From F1-120-MAGs238 sp964484185 (GTDB lineage Bacteria; Planctomycetota; Phycisphaerae; Phycisphaerales; UBA1924), in contig CAZAEQ010000026.1 of the NCBI GenBank assembly GCA_964484185.1, positions 1 through 64,000 of the forward strand: 64,000 bases of DNA, written 5' to 3'. Below the pieces are notes generated by a model, which ran no database searches, was not told the origin of the DNA, and saw only the letters and a program-made list of their open reading frames with translations. A program made the position numbers and the translations under genes. Within the stretch, counting starts at the first letter, position 1, and every line of letters begins with the position of its first letter. Below are positions 50,376 to 60,326 of the stretch, in pieces.

Positions 50376-51652
50376 TTTTCGGCCCGGAACATCGTCGCAA
50401 CTGCCGTGTGATTGTGCAGGTAACTCTCCGCGCCGATCGGGCCAAACTCGCCCTGTGCAAAGAACCCCGCCAGCGGCACCGGTCCCGGATCGGTATCAAT
50501 CGCGTGCCCAATCTTGGCGCGACGTTCGCCGGGAATCACCGGATCAAACGCATTGGCAACGGTCGTCGAATCGACATTGGCCCTGCCATAGAGCTTGTGA
50601 CCGCGCCCGTTGCACGACACCAGAAGGCATCCTGCGGGTGAACCATGCAGACGCTGCATATCCATCAGCATCGCCAGATCTTCTTTCGCAGTGACGGCAT
50701 CGCGCACATGCAGCCGCACCGTCTGGCCCGCGCGAACAAGATCGCCTACCGCGATTGCTTTCGTCGTCTCATCAACACCCATGATCGGTCGAATCAGATA
50801 GTCGCCGCGGCCGAATTGCTCGCGGTATTCATTGATTACGCGGCCAAGAAACAGCCCTGATCGCACCGCCTGACGATTCTCTTCAGGAACTTCATCGAGG
50901 ATTTCACGAACGACATCGAGTGCGTTTCTGCCGCCGAGTTCCATGATCAAATTGCGATTGGCTTTGGTGATGACCAGATTGGGTCCAAGCGGTGCGCACC
51001 CTTGGCTCACAACAGCATCGAGGCGAATTGGGCCGCGGAGTGCGAGGCCGACAAAGCCCGCGTTCTGCACTGGTTCACCCGATGCAGAGAGAAGTGTGTT
51101 TTCACCGGGGCTGTGCCCGCTCGAAGCCATGCCGCCGATGATGGGTGCAGCGCTGCCATCGCGTCTTCTGATGCAGGCATGCAATGTCGGCAGCGTGCGC
51201 ACGACTGGCGTTGAGAATGGATCGGCGAGAAGTATGAGGCCCGAAAGTCCTTCGCCGCCCCCCACCATGTCGCTGATCTTCGCCTGTCCCTGAGGCGAAT
51301 CAAACAACATCGGCAGTTCCTCGCTGGTGATCGGCAGAATCTGAACTTGCGGCAAATGCCCGGCGAGAATCGAAAGCCCGGACGTGCCTTCAAGCTCAAA
51401 CGAACCACCGATGACCGCATGTGTAGAGATGCCGATCACGTGCTTTGCACGAAGCGCAGCCTTCACACGCTCAGCGATGAGGTGCGATTCGGGAATGTGA
51501 TGCGAGGTGTAGGAAACGACCGCGAAATCAACCTCAGTCGTTTTGGATGACAGCGTCCCCAGGCACTGCGTGCACGCCTGGTCAATAGCAAACGAGGTCT
51601 CTGCATTGGCAGAGACCCCGGCGGCAAATACTGGAATCGATTTTTGAGTCAC
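50372..51652 (-). CDS. FIST domain sensory protein
   Basis: A 426-residue protein with FIST_N (residues ~25-220; GISTHAVIGGSFELEG, IGGMASSGHSPGENTL) and FIST_C (~225-380; GRNALDVVREILDEVPE, GDYLIRPIMGVDE) domains. FIST is a predicted small-ligand binding sensor, often linked to two-component signalling; here it stands alone with no kinase or GGDEF partner adjacent. GTG start at 51652. No signal peptide or membrane helix is seen. Confidence 0.87.
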   Translation of the reverse strand: MTQKSIPVFAAGVSANAETSFAIDQACTQCLGTLSSKTTEVDFAVVSYTSHHIPESHLIAERVKAALRAKHVIGISTHAVIGGSFELEGTSGLSILAGHLPQVQILPITSEELPMLFDSPQGQAKISDMVGGGEGLSGLILLADPFSTPVVRTLPTLHACIRRRDGSAAPIIGGMASSGHSPGENTLLSASGEPVQNAGFVGLALRGPIRLDAVVSQGCAPLGPNLVITKANRNLIMELGGRNALDVVREILDEVPEENRQAVRSGLFLGRVINEYREQFGRGDYLIRPIMGVDETTKAIAVGDLVRAGQTVRLHVRDAVTAKEDLAMLMDMQRLHGSPAGCLLVSCNGRGHKLYGRANVDSTTVANAFDPVIPGERRAKIGHAIDTDPGPVPLAGFFAQGEFGPIGAESYLHNHTAVATMFRAEN

Positions 51653-51705
51653 AGAAGATAGTACGCAATGCGTTTATTTGGAATGTGATCCAAATACACG
51701 CCGCA

Positions 51706-53133
51706 TTACTTCTCTGGATCAGGCTTGATCGCAGGAATCACCGTGGTCGAACTGGTGTCGGTGGTTTTGGTTGTCGATGTCCCGTCTGGACCAGTGGTTG
51801 TAGTGGATTGCTGAATGACTTCGAGCGTGGTTGAACCGGTGGGCGTCATTGATGCACGGAGCGGATCGACGCGGACTGGCGACACGATATTGAGCTGGAG
51901 CGTGGGATCGATTGATGCTTCACCGATGACACCGACGATCAGGCCGATCTTGGATTTGATATCAAGAGCGCCTTGGGCATCAGTCGCTTCGCTGGGCTTG
52001 AGGTAGCCGAGCGTGCGGGGAGTTACGCCGCCAACTGACTGAATTCGGTACATCAGCGGCATGTTGGTGCCGTCATAGACCGTGCTGGGCAGGAGCATGC
52101 CGATGATGGTGTAGACGCGTGTGCGTTCAACATCGTTGACCGCAGCGAGCAGGCTCTGTGTGCGTGCATCTGCCTGCTTTTCGATTTCAGCAAGAGCACG
52201 CTTCTTGTCCTGCAAGTCGCGCTGGAACTGGAGATACTCGATGCGCTGATTCAATTGCGGACCGCGACGGCTGTCTGCAGGAAGCTCAGCGAGAGCAGCT
52301 TTGTATTCAGCGAGCAGCGGCTCAATTTCCGCATCGTCGATCGCTTGGGTGCGAATGTTGCGGAAGGCAGTTTCGAGACCATCGAGCTTGTTGACCGGCT
52401 TGGTGATTTTTGTGATCTGCGTAGTTGTGGTGGTGGTTGTGCCGCCGGGAGTGAGTGTGGCTGGAGTGGTCGGCGTGGTTCCTTCGGGAACTGGAGTGAC
52501 GCCGGTCTTTGGCTCAACTGGAATGAGCGCGGGATCAGTGTTTGCTGGAGTCTCGGTCTTGGTTGGAGTCTCGGTCTTGGTTGCGGACTTTGTGACCGCT
52601 GAACCATCAGCCTTGCGGACAGCGTTGAGCGAGATGAACGCGCGGGCGGTTGCGGGCGCTTCAACGCGGTATGCGATTGCAGTACCGTCTGCAGCTTTCA
52701 CCGTCTCAACTACTTTGAGTTCGGTGCCTGGCGGCAACTCAGCGTCGAGCAGGCCCTTCCAGCTCTTGCTGAATTCGTAGCTGGTGCCGAACTGTGCAGC
52801 GCGGAGCTTTGAGCCCTTGTTGAGCTTGGCGAGATTTGTCGCAGTATCGAAATCGGCATCTTCTGCGCGGATGAATGCAGATGCGCCAGCGGGATATGCA
52901 ACGCGAAGTCCGGTCTGGCCTTCACCATCGACGAGCAGCGTTGTGCCCTTTGCAACTTGTGCTACGCGATAGGCTTGCGTGAGATCAGCGCAACGCAGAT
53001 CGCCTTTGTCTGTCGCGACGGTGACGCTGTATGGCTCAACTGTTTTTACCTGAGCGAGCGCAGAAGTGGCAATCGCGGCAACGCCAGCGGCAAGTGTGAG
53101 AATCGAAGGAAAACGAAATTTCGCAAGAGCCAT
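51706..53133 (-). CDS. Secreted protein with SH3-like N-domain and coiled coil
   Basis: Start ATG 53133 (MALAKFRFPSILTL) has GGAG six bases upstream; an ATG at 53145 is also possible. A signal peptide is cut after ALA. Residues ~30-190 look like two SH3-like modules (CADLTQAYRVAQVAKGTTLL; KAADGTAIAYRVEAP). A Thr/Pro-rich linker (~200-260) follows, then a coiled coil with Gln, Lys and Arg (~280-345) and a beta-rich end (SKIGLIVGVIGEASIDPTLQ), with a Thr/Ser-rich tail. No enzyme motif is seen. It may bind cell wall or other polymers. Confidence 0.65.
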   Translation of the reverse strand: MALAKFRFPSILTLAAGVAAIATSALAQVKTVEPYSVTVATDKGDLRCADLTQAYRVAQVAKGTTLLVDGEGQTGLRVAYPAGASAFIRAEDADFDTATNLAKLNKGSKLRAAQFGTSYEFSKSWKGLLDAELPPGTELKVVETVKAADGTAIAYRVEAPATARAFISLNAVRKADGSAVTKSATKTETPTKTETPANTDPALIPVEPKTGVTPVPEGTTPTTPATLTPGGTTTTTTTQITKITKPVNKLDGLETAFRNIRTQAIDDAEIEPLLAEYKAALAELPADSRRGPQLNQRIEYLQFQRDLQDKKRALAEIEKQADARTQSLLAAVNDVERTRVYTIIGMLLPSTVYDGTNMPLMYRIQSVGGVTPRTLGYLKPSEATDAQGALDIKSKIGLIVGVIGEASIDPTLQLNIVSPVRVDPLRASMTPTGSTTLEVIQQSTTTTGPDGTSTTKTTDTSSTTVIPAIKPDPEK

Positions 53134-53486
53134 GTTCAACTCCATTTGTGTGCTGGGGGATCCATCCCGAAGCTTTGCGGCAAAGTTTATGCAGGAAACA
53201 ACGAGGCTGACAGAAATGACAGAAAGTGACGGGCAAAATCGATGTGAGTCAATCGGGCATACTTGCCGCAGCGCCACATTATCTACGCAGCGTTCATTTC
53301 CGGCGCGCTTGGAAGACCTTGGTGTTCGTGAGGGCGACTCACAGCGTCAACTCCATATCCAAACAAAATACTTACTAAGTCCCCCATTAAATCCAGAGCA
53401 CCACCGCTCTCAGGTCCGACCAGATACTCTGCCCCGATTCAACAACCGGTGACAGGCTCTTGGTCGTCAAAGTCAAGGAACCTCAA
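53134..53486. other. Intergenic stretch between divergent genes
   Basis: No gene is supported. A 15-base sequence, TTTGCGGCAAAGTTT (53174-53188), occurs again at 63496-63510. Otherwise I see nothing. Confidence 0.4.
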
Positions 53487-55001
53487 ATGTATCGATCCCT
53501 TTTTCGTCGCCTGCAGCATCAGTATGGTCCCCCGGTTGACCCGATTGCTCGCCGCGCGATTCTGAAAGCATCGCTGTTCGCAGGTGCGAGCTTATTGATG
53601 TCTTCCTGCGGCATGTCCAAGGTGGATTCACGCCCGGGACTTGGCGCCAAACGAGTGGTTGTGGTCGGAGCAGGGTTCGCTGGACTCGCCTGCGCTCACG
53701 AGCTGCGTGCGGCTGGCTATGACGTCATCGTTCTCGAAGCGAGAAATCGACTGGGCGGACGAGTGCTCTCGTTTGGCGATTTTGTCCCGGGCAAGAACGT
53801 CGAAGGTGGCGCGGAATTGATCGGGTCGAACCATCCCATGTGGGTGACCTACGCAGAGAAGTTCGGCCTTGAATTCCTTGATATTGGCGAGGGCGAAGCT
53901 GATGCGCGGAGTGCTATCGAAATTGATGGCTCAGTGCTCGATGACGCCGCCGCATCGCAGCTCTGGGAACAGATGGCCGCAGCGCTCAGCACCATGGATC
54001 CGCTTGCGGAAAACATCGATGCAGATCGGCCGTGGCTGAGCGAGAACGCAGTCGCAATGGACAGGCGGAGCGTGCAGTCCTGGATTGATGGGCTCGATGC
54101 ACCGGACCTGGTAAAGAAAGCCTGCTGGATCAACCAGGCGGCGGACAACGGCGTCGATCCGCAGCACGCCAGTTTGCTTGGAATGCTCACCGCTGTCAAA
54201 GGCGGGGGCATGAGTGACTACTGGACCGCGACCGAGGTCTATCGCTGCCGTGGAGGCAACGGGCAACTATCGCACAAACTGGCGGATGCGATCGGAGCAA
54301 GTCGGATTCATCTTGGCAATCCAGTTGCCGCGATCGAAGTCCGCGGCCACAACGTAGTGGTAAAGTGCAAAGATGGACGCGAAATCGAATGTGACGATGT
54401 GGTGTTCACCACCCCACCGCCGCTCTGGAAAGACATTGAGTTCAAGCCTGCTTTGCCGGAAGGTCTGGCACCTCAAATGGGCCTGAATGTGAAGTACCTG
54501 GCGCGAGTAAAATCCAGATTCTGGGACGCAGACAAACAATCACCCGATGCGCTTTCAAATCGGCAAGTGCTCATGACATGGGAAGGAACTGATGGCCAGG
54601 GCAAAGAAGGGCCTGCGTGCATGATCGCATTTAGCGGCGGGCCGGCTGCGGCGGAGTGTTTGAGCTGGAAGAAGGAAGAAGTCGATGCGAAGTTCGGATC
54701 GGCGATTGGAAGATTGTTCCCCGGATTCGGCGCGGCGTTTGAGCAAAGCAGATTCATGGATTGGCCGCGGGACCCGTGGGTGAAAGCGAGCTATTCGTTC
54801 CCAGGTCTGGGGCAGATTACATCCCAAGGGCCGACGCTTGCACGCGGGCTCATGGAAGTGAATGGTTCGCCACGTCTGCATTTCGCGGGCGAGCATACGT
54901 GCTACAAGTTCGTGGGATACATGGAAGGCGGGCTCAGTTCAGGAACAATGGCCGCGAACCGGATTGCTAAACGCGATGGAGTGCTGCAACTTCAGGGCTA
55001 A
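53487..55001 (+). CDS. Flavin-containing amine oxidase, probable Tat lipoprotein
   Basis: The ATG at 53487 has AAGGA seven bases upstream. Residues 22-41 read RRAILKASLFAGASLLMSSC: a twin-Arg signal ending in a lipobox Cys, so it is likely folded and then exported and lipid-anchored. The FAD fold begins VVVVGAGFAGLACAHELRAA (Gly61-Ala-Gly-Phe-Ala-Gly), then LEARNRLGGRV. The second FAD contact is at the end, GYMEGGLSSGTMAANRI. NAD(P)H-free oxidation of amines with FAD is expected. The substrate is unknown. Confidence 0.88.
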   Translation: MYRSLFRRLQHQYGPPVDPIARRAILKASLFAGASLLMSSCGMSKVDSRPGLGAKRVVVVGAGFAGLACAHELRAAGYDVIVLEARNRLGGRVLSFGDFVPGKNVEGGAELIGSNHPMWVTYAEKFGLEFLDIGEGEADARSAIEIDGSVLDDAAASQLWEQMAAALSTMDPLAENIDADRPWLSENAVAMDRRSVQSWIDGLDAPDLVKKACWINQAADNGVDPQHASLLGMLTAVKGGGMSDYWTATEVYRCRGGNGQLSHKLADAIGASRIHLGNPVAAIEVRGHNVVVKCKDGREIECDDVVFTTPPPLWKDIEFKPALPEGLAPQMGLNVKYLARVKSRFWDADKQSPDALSNRQVLMTWEGTDGQGKEGPACMIAFSGGPAAAECLSWKKEEVDAKFGSAIGRLFPGFGAAFEQSRFMDWPRDPWVKASYSFPGLGQITSQGPTLARGLMEVNGSPRLHFAGEHTCYKFVGYMEGGLSSGTMAANRIAKRDGVLQLQG

Positions 55002-55006
55002 GGAAC

Positions 55007-55861
55007 TCACGCTCCTTCGATGTGCACCTGGTAATGAAGCTCCTCAACGGTCTTCACGAGATCTTTAACTTCGCACGGGGCGTCCTCATCGAGCGTGACC
55101 AGGCATGTTCCATCGACATGATTGGCCTTGGCATCTTTCACACCCTTGAGTGCTTTAAGCGCGTTCTCGATCTTGGCTTCGCAGAGAACACAAGTCATGC
55201 CGCGGATCTGGAGGGATTGAGTGAGTGAGGGCGCGGTATCGGCGATTGAAACTTCGTCGACTTGAAACGTGCCCCGACCGTTCGAAAAGAGACCGATCTT
55301 GCCGTAGGTCTGAACAGGAAGATCCGAAGTGGCGAAAATCTGTTTGCCATCCACTGAACACATCAATGTCTTCCCCGAGAGCGAAATGTCGAGCGCTCGC
55401 CAGTGCGTGGCGGGGGCTTGCAAAAGCACTGAAGAGGCAAGGACATTGACTTCTTTGCCATCGACTGCGAGAAGTTTCACAGAGTTTTCGGCCGCACAAA
55501 GCGAGATTCGGAGGGAGCGACCACCGCCGGCTCGCAGGACCACACCTGATTCGTCAAATGACTCAGCTGACTGGGGACTTTTTCCCGCTGGGGCAGGAGC
55601 TGGAGGGGCAATGTTGAATCGCGCCGAGAAATCGACATCCTGCAACGTCACATCTTTAAAGAAGCAGTCGATTGCGACCCGGCTTGCTTTGGTCGTCAGG
55701 AACCGGTTCTTTGGGGAATCAGGGTCAGAAGAGATTATCCAGGCCTGAGAGGTACTGGATACTTCAACAGAACTCGAAACCTTGCCAAGGTCCTCGGCAT
55801 CAAAGTTAAATTGCGCAGGTTTCGCCGGAGCGAACATGATCAGTAGGGCTGCTAAGAACAT
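55007..55861 (-). CDS. Exported lectin-like domain fused to heavy-metal-associated (HMA) domain
   Basis: Residues ~15-210 resemble a concanavalin-like domain of the DUF1080/laminin-G kind (HWRALDISLSGKTLMCSVDG; GKIGLFSNGRGTFQVDEVSI). Residues ~215-284 are an HMA domain with the metal loop GMTCVLCEAK (Cys224, Cys227), as in CopZ and metal-ATPase N-domains. The N-terminus is hydrophobic and may be a signal or anchor. HMA domains bind Cu+ or Zn2+ through the two Cys. The fusion with a lectin-like sensor is uncommon. It is divergent from the RND efflux genes, 72 bases apart. Confidence 0.75.
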   Translation of the reverse strand: MFLAALLIMFAPAKPAQFNFDAEDLGKVSSSVEVSSTSQAWIISSDPDSPKNRFLTTKASRVAIDCFFKDVTLQDVDFSARFNIAPPAPAPAGKSPQSAESFDESGVVLRAGGGRSLRISLCAAENSVKLLAVDGKEVNVLASSVLLQAPATHWRALDISLSGKTLMCSVDGKQIFATSDLPVQTYGKIGLFSNGRGTFQVDEVSIADTAPSLTQSLQIRGMTCVLCEAKIENALKALKGVKDAKANHVDGTCLVTLDEDAPCEVKDLVKTVEELHYQVHIEGA

Positions 55862-55933
55862 GCAGAAGTGTATGTGGGACAGAGAAGTTCAGCGCGGGTT
55901 TGAATTCGCGATTTAGAACAGGAACAATGAGCG

Positions 55934-57157
55934 ATGAAGTGGACCACGATTGCGGCGGGAAGTGTGATTTTTGCGATAATCCTGGGAACTGCCGCTGGTC
56001 TAGCGATCTGGAAGCGCCGCGCCATGGCAGCAGAATCCGGGAAACCAGGGTACGAACCGGCCGCGGCGGTCGAGGTTGTGACGTCCAAAGAAATCTCCTG
56101 GCAACCGACCGCGGAACTCGTCGGGACGGTGCTGGCAACGCAATGGGTGAACCTGAGTAACGAAGTCGGGGGCACGATCAAAGAGATGACGTTTGAGTCT
56201 GGGGCAATCGTCGAAAAGGGCCAGTTGCTTATACAACTCGATGACTCGACAGAGCAGGCGAGCCTGGCACGACATCAAGCATCGGTTCGCGCGCTGCAGG
56301 CATCGGTGAAAGTCGCTGAAGCAAGGCTGCACCTTGCCGAAACAGATATGAAGCGGTTCGCCGCAGCGGAAAAGGTAAATGTTGCGATTGAGGCAGAGAT
56401 GGATAAAGCTGCGGCGATGCTCGAAGAAGCGAATGCGTCTAAGGCTCGAGCAATCGCTGACGTCGAAGAAGCACAGACACAGGTTGAGGAAGCACGAACG
56501 CTCATTGCCAAGAAAGTGATCAAGGCTCCCTTTCGCGGGCGCGTGGGTCTGCGAAATATCCATCCTGGTCAGTTTTTGAAGGAAGGTGAGAACGTTGTCA
56601 TGTTGCAGGAGGTCGGCGACACCATCTATCTCGATTTCGCCGTGCCGCAGGATTACGTGGCAAGAGTGAAACCAGGCATGACGGTGATGGCCACGAGCCC
56701 GGTGCTGGGCCCCGATCCGGAGCCGATCACGGTTGTAGCGATGGATGCGACGGTTGATAATTCAACTAGAAACGTGCGAATCCGATCGGTCGTCAACAAC
56801 AAGGGCGAAAGACTGCGACCCGGAATGTTCATCGATATTCGCGTGCCGGCGGATGTGGCCAAGACGTATGTGGCCGTGCCGCAAACAGCGGTGAGACGGG
56901 CGAGTTTCTCCGATCACGTGTACGTCATCGCAAAGGGAAGCAAAGAGGGTGAGTTGCGGGCAACACAGAGGTTTATCAAGCTCGGCCCCGCAGTCGGCGA
57001 GGATGTGATCGTTCTTGAAGGGCTTAAAGCTGGCGAAGAAATCGCTTCGACCGGATCATTCAAGCTGCGCGAGGGAGCACTTGTCATGAAGGTAGTGCCC
57101 GGGTCCACGCAGAAATCGCAGGTCACACATAGCGGCGAACCCAACGAGAAGAAGTGA
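55934..57157 (+). CDS. RND efflux periplasmic adaptor (MFP/HlyD family)
   Basis: A 407-residue membrane fusion protein. A transmembrane N-terminus (TIAAGSVIFAIILGTAAGLA) precedes a lipoyl/barrel-sandwich half (KEMTFESGAIVEKGQLLIQL), then a coiled coil (SLARHQASVRALQASVKVAE to ~210), then the second lipoyl half (KAPFRGRVGLRNIHPGQFLK) and beta-barrel (NVRIRSVVNNKGERLRPGMF). It links the inner membrane pump to an outer membrane channel, which is not in the window. The pump gene follows 54 bases later. Confidence 0.92.
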   Translation: MKWTTIAAGSVIFAIILGTAAGLAIWKRRAMAAESGKPGYEPAAAVEVVTSKEISWQPTAELVGTVLATQWVNLSNEVGGTIKEMTFESGAIVEKGQLLIQLDDSTEQASLARHQASVRALQASVKVAEARLHLAETDMKRFAAAEKVNVAIEAEMDKAAAMLEEANASKARAIADVEEAQTQVEEARTLIAKKVIKAPFRGRVGLRNIHPGQFLKEGENVVMLQEVGDTIYLDFAVPQDYVARVKPGMTVMATSPVLGPDPEPITVVAMDATVDNSTRNVRIRSVVNNKGERLRPGMFIDIRVPADVAKTYVAVPQTAVRRASFSDHVYVIAKGSKEGELRATQRFIKLGPAVGEDVIVLEGLKAGEEIASTGSFKLREGALVMKVVPGSTQKSQVTHSGEPNEKK

Positions 57158-57211
57158 CAGGCGCCAAGTAGTCAGAAATTCAACGAAAATAAGTACACAC
57201 CGGAAAGCAGC

Positions 57212-60200
57212 ATGAAGTCGATTACCGATCTATTTATCAAAAAGCCGGTTGTAGCAATTGTAATTAACCTGATTATTCTGCTGATCGGCTACCGCGCGGT
57301 ATCCAGCCTGCCTGTGCGGCAGTATCCGCGCATTGAGTCGACATCACTGGTTCTGACGACTGCATACATCGGCGCAGGCGCCGAGACAGTCCGAGGATTT
57401 ATTACGACTCCGATCGAGCGAGCCGTTGCGGCTATCGACGGAATTGACTACATCGAAAGCACGAGCACTGCCGGTATTTCGACAATCACCCTGCACCTGC
57501 GTCTGAACCACGATTCGAACGCGGCTCTGGCCGAGGTCAGCGCGCGATTGAATCAGGTGCGCAGCGAACTGCCAGCAGAGGCCGAGTCTCCGAGCATTGA
57601 AATTCAACGTGCAGACAGGAAGTTTGCGACATTTTACCTGAGCTTTACCAGCAAGCAATTTGATCTCACGCGACTCAACGACTATTTGGCTCGGCAGATT
57701 CAGCCGACACTTTCAACACTCGAAGGCGTGCAGCGAGTCGGGATCGAAGGTCAACGCGACATTGCCATGCGAGTGTGGCTGGACGCTACAAGGCTGGATG
57801 CACTTAATGTGTCACCAACGGATGTGCTGGGGGCTTTGCGACGCAACAACTTTCTTGCAGCAGTTGGCCGGACTAAAGGTCCAGACATCCAGATCAACCT
57901 CCTGACCGACACCGATCTGAAGAATGTCGACGAATTCGAGAAGCTGATTGTGCGGCAGCAGTCGGGGACGATTGTCCGGCTCAAAGATGTCGCGCGGATT
58001 GAACTTGGCAGCGTTGAAGTAACGGGAGAGGCAGGGTTCAATAATGATCCTGCGATCTACCTTTCGGTGTGGCCGTTGCCCCGCGCAAATGAGCTTGATG
58101 TTGCAACCCATCTCAGGGCTGCAATGGCAAAAATTGAGCCCACGCTCCCCGCGGGCGTGGAGATGAAACTCGCCTATGACGGCACGTATTACATGGACAA
58201 TGCTCTCAAGGAAATCGCAAAAACACTGGCGGAAACCATTGCGATTGTGAGCGTTGTCGTGTTCCTCTTCATGGGCTCGTTGCGGACGGTTCTTGTACCG
58301 CTGATTGCAATGCCAATCTCGCTCGCGGGCGCGTGTCTTTTCATGATGGCCATGGGTTTCTCGGTGAATCTGCTCACGCTCCTCGCGGTCGTTTTGTCGG
58401 TGGGATTGGTCGTGGACGATGCGATCGTGATGGTTGAGAACGTTGAGAGGCACATACGCGAAGGGATGAACGCAACCAAAGCGGCACTGGTTGGCGCTCG
58501 CGAACTATTCGCTCCAGTAGTCTCAATGACGATCACGCTCGCCGCGGTGTATGCCCCGATCGGGTTCCAATCTGGTTTGACAGGTGTGCTCTTCAAGGAG
58601 TTTGCTTTCACGCTGGCGGCCGCGGTTGTGGTATCCGGCTTTGTAGCGCTGACGCTCAGCCCGATCATGTCTGCGAAGCTGATTCCTCCGAGCAACAAAG
58701 TCAGCTGGTTTGCAAAATTCGTCAATGGACAATTTGATGGTATAAAGCGCATCTATGGATCACTGCTCGCCATCACGCTGGAATTGCGTTGGACGATGGC
58801 ATTGGCGGCGTTCCTGATCACTCTGGGAGCAGTCCCGCTGTACCAGATGTCTCGAAAGGAACTTGCGCCGACAGAAGATGAAGGCGGGATTTTCTTCTTC
58901 CTCCTCTCGTCACCTGATTCAACGCTCGATGCAACGCGAAAGGCGGCGTTGGAAATGTCGCAATCTCTCGCGACCTTTCCGGAAACCAGATTTGTCTGGC
59001 GTGTCCTGAACCCCTCAGGTGGATTTGGTGGCATGCAGACCGTTCCGTGGGATGAACGCGAACGCACCTCTGCTGAAATTCTTCCCGAGGCTTATGGACG
59101 CGTTTCTGGCGTTGCCGGCGTGCAGGCATTTCCAAATTTGCCCCCGCCACTTCCTGGCGCGGGGCAGTCCGATGTTGAACTCATGATCACCAGCGATGAC
59201 TCGCCCGAAGCAATGGCGCAGTACGCTGGCCAGCTTGTCGGCGCCGCATTTGGAAGCGGCAAGTTTCTCTTTGCAGATACAGATTTGAAAATCGACCTGC
59301 CCCAGACACGGATCATTATCGATCGCGCCAAGGTCGCAGATCTTGGCCTGGACCTTGCAAGCGTTGGGCAAGACCTTGCAGTCATGCTCTCAGGCGCCTA
59401 TTCCAACCGATTCAACTACCAGGGACGCAGCTACAAAGTTATCCCGCAGGTAGTAGACTCCGCGAGAGCCACGCCGGAGGCGCTGCTTGAATTAAAGGTC
59501 AGGACGGCATCAGGTGGGCTGGTGAGCATTTCCAGTTTCGTAAAACTTGAAACCACTGCAGCTCCTCGCACACTCAATCGATTCCAGCAGCGAAACAGCT
59601 TCAAAATCTTCGGCGGAGCTGCCGCGGGTGTCACCAAAGAGGAAGCATTACGTGCACTTGAAGATGCGGCAAAGGGAATTCTGCCGCCAGGCTACGCCCT
59701 GGATTACGCTGGCGAATCGCGGCAGATTCGCACCGAAGGTGCAACGCTGGCCGTGACGCTTGGATTCGCACTGGGACTCATCTACCTGGTGCTCGCCGCC
59801 CAGTTCAGCAGCTTCAGAGACCCGCTCATCGTACTTCTAGGATCAGTGCCTCTGGCAATAACTGGCGCGCTGATCTTTACTTTCTCCAATCTCACGACAA
59901 TCAACATCTATTCTCAGGTCGGTCTCATCACGCTGGTCGGACTTGTCGCCAAAAACGGAATTCTGATTGTCGAATTTGCAAATCACCTGCAGGAGCAGGG
60001 CAAGACCAAGATCGAAGCAGTGCGCGAAGCCGCGATGACGCGCCTGCGGCCGATTCTGATGACCAGCGTGGCCACTATGGCAGGCCACCTTCCGCTTGTA
60101 CTGGTTTCCGGTGCGGGCGCCGAGGCGAGAAACTCAATCGGTATCGTGCTCGTCTCTGGAATGGCGATTTCGACGTTCTTCACGCTGTTCGTTGTGCCAT

Positions 60201-60286
60201 CTATCTATGTGCTTCTGGCGGCCACTCGCGAAAAACACACCGAAGATGACCACGAAGTCGCAGTTAAGGTTGTTCCGGCGGCATGA
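57212..60286 (+). CDS. RND efflux transporter, AcrB-like (HAE1 type)
   Basis: A full-length 1024-residue proton-driven pump. It opens with a transmembrane helix after KKPVVAIVINLIILLIGYRA. The proton-relay residues are conserved: Asp402-Asp403 in GLVVDDAIVMVENV and Lys914 in LVAKNGILIVEF, as in AcrB. These favour drug or hydrophobic compound export over heavy-metal (CusA) type. The large periplasmic loops are of normal length. The genes form an adaptor-pump operon; no TolC-like gene and no TetR regulator is adjacent. Confidence 0.95.
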   Translation: MKSITDLFIKKPVVAIVINLIILLIGYRAVSSLPVRQYPRIESTSLVLTTAYIGAGAETVRGFITTPIERAVAAIDGIDYIESTSTAGISTITLHLRLNHDSNAALAEVSARLNQVRSELPAEAESPSIEIQRADRKFATFYLSFTSKQFDLTRLNDYLARQIQPTLSTLEGVQRVGIEGQRDIAMRVWLDATRLDALNVSPTDVLGALRRNNFLAAVGRTKGPDIQINLLTDTDLKNVDEFEKLIVRQQSGTIVRLKDVARIELGSVEVTGEAGFNNDPAIYLSVWPLPRANELDVATHLRAAMAKIEPTLPAGVEMKLAYDGTYYMDNALKEIAKTLAETIAIVSVVVFLFMGSLRTVLVPLIAMPISLAGACLFMMAMGFSVNLLTLLAVVLSVGLVVDDAIVMVENVERHIREGMNATKAALVGARELFAPVVSMTITLAAVYAPIGFQSGLTGVLFKEFAFTLAAAVVVSGFVALTLSPIMSAKLIPPSNKVSWFAKFVNGQFDGIKRIYGSLLAITLELRWTMALAAFLITLGAVPLYQMSRKELAPTEDEGGIFFFLLSSPDSTLDATRKAALEMSQSLATFPETRFVWRVLNPSGGFGGMQTVPWDERERTSAEILPEAYGRVSGVAGVQAFPNLPPPLPGAGQSDVELMITSDDSPEAMAQYAGQLVGAAFGSGKFLFADTDLKIDLPQTRIIIDRAKVADLGLDLASVGQDLAVMLSGAYSNRFNYQGRSYKVIPQVVDSARATPEALLELKVRTASGGLVSISSFVKLETTAAPRTLNRFQQRNSFKIFGGAAAGVTKEEALRALEDAAKGILPPGYALDYAGESRQIRTEGATLAVTLGFALGLIYLVLAAQFSSFRDPLIVLLGSVPLAITGALIFTFSNLTTINIYSQVGLITLVGLVAKNGILIVEFANHLQEQGKTKIEAVREAAMTRLRPILMTSVATMAGHLPLVLVSGAGAEARNSIGIVLVSGMAISTFFTLFVVPSIYVLLAATREKHTEDDHEVAVKVVPAA

Positions 60287-60326
60287 AAGGGCTTACCCTC
60301 AGTGCATTGCCCATGAGGAGTTCGCC

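Noticed and set aside
53066..53452. Plus-strand frame of 128 codons upstream of the amine oxidase
   Set aside because: It overlaps the start of a secreted-protein gene on the other strand and its C-terminal half has no coding character.
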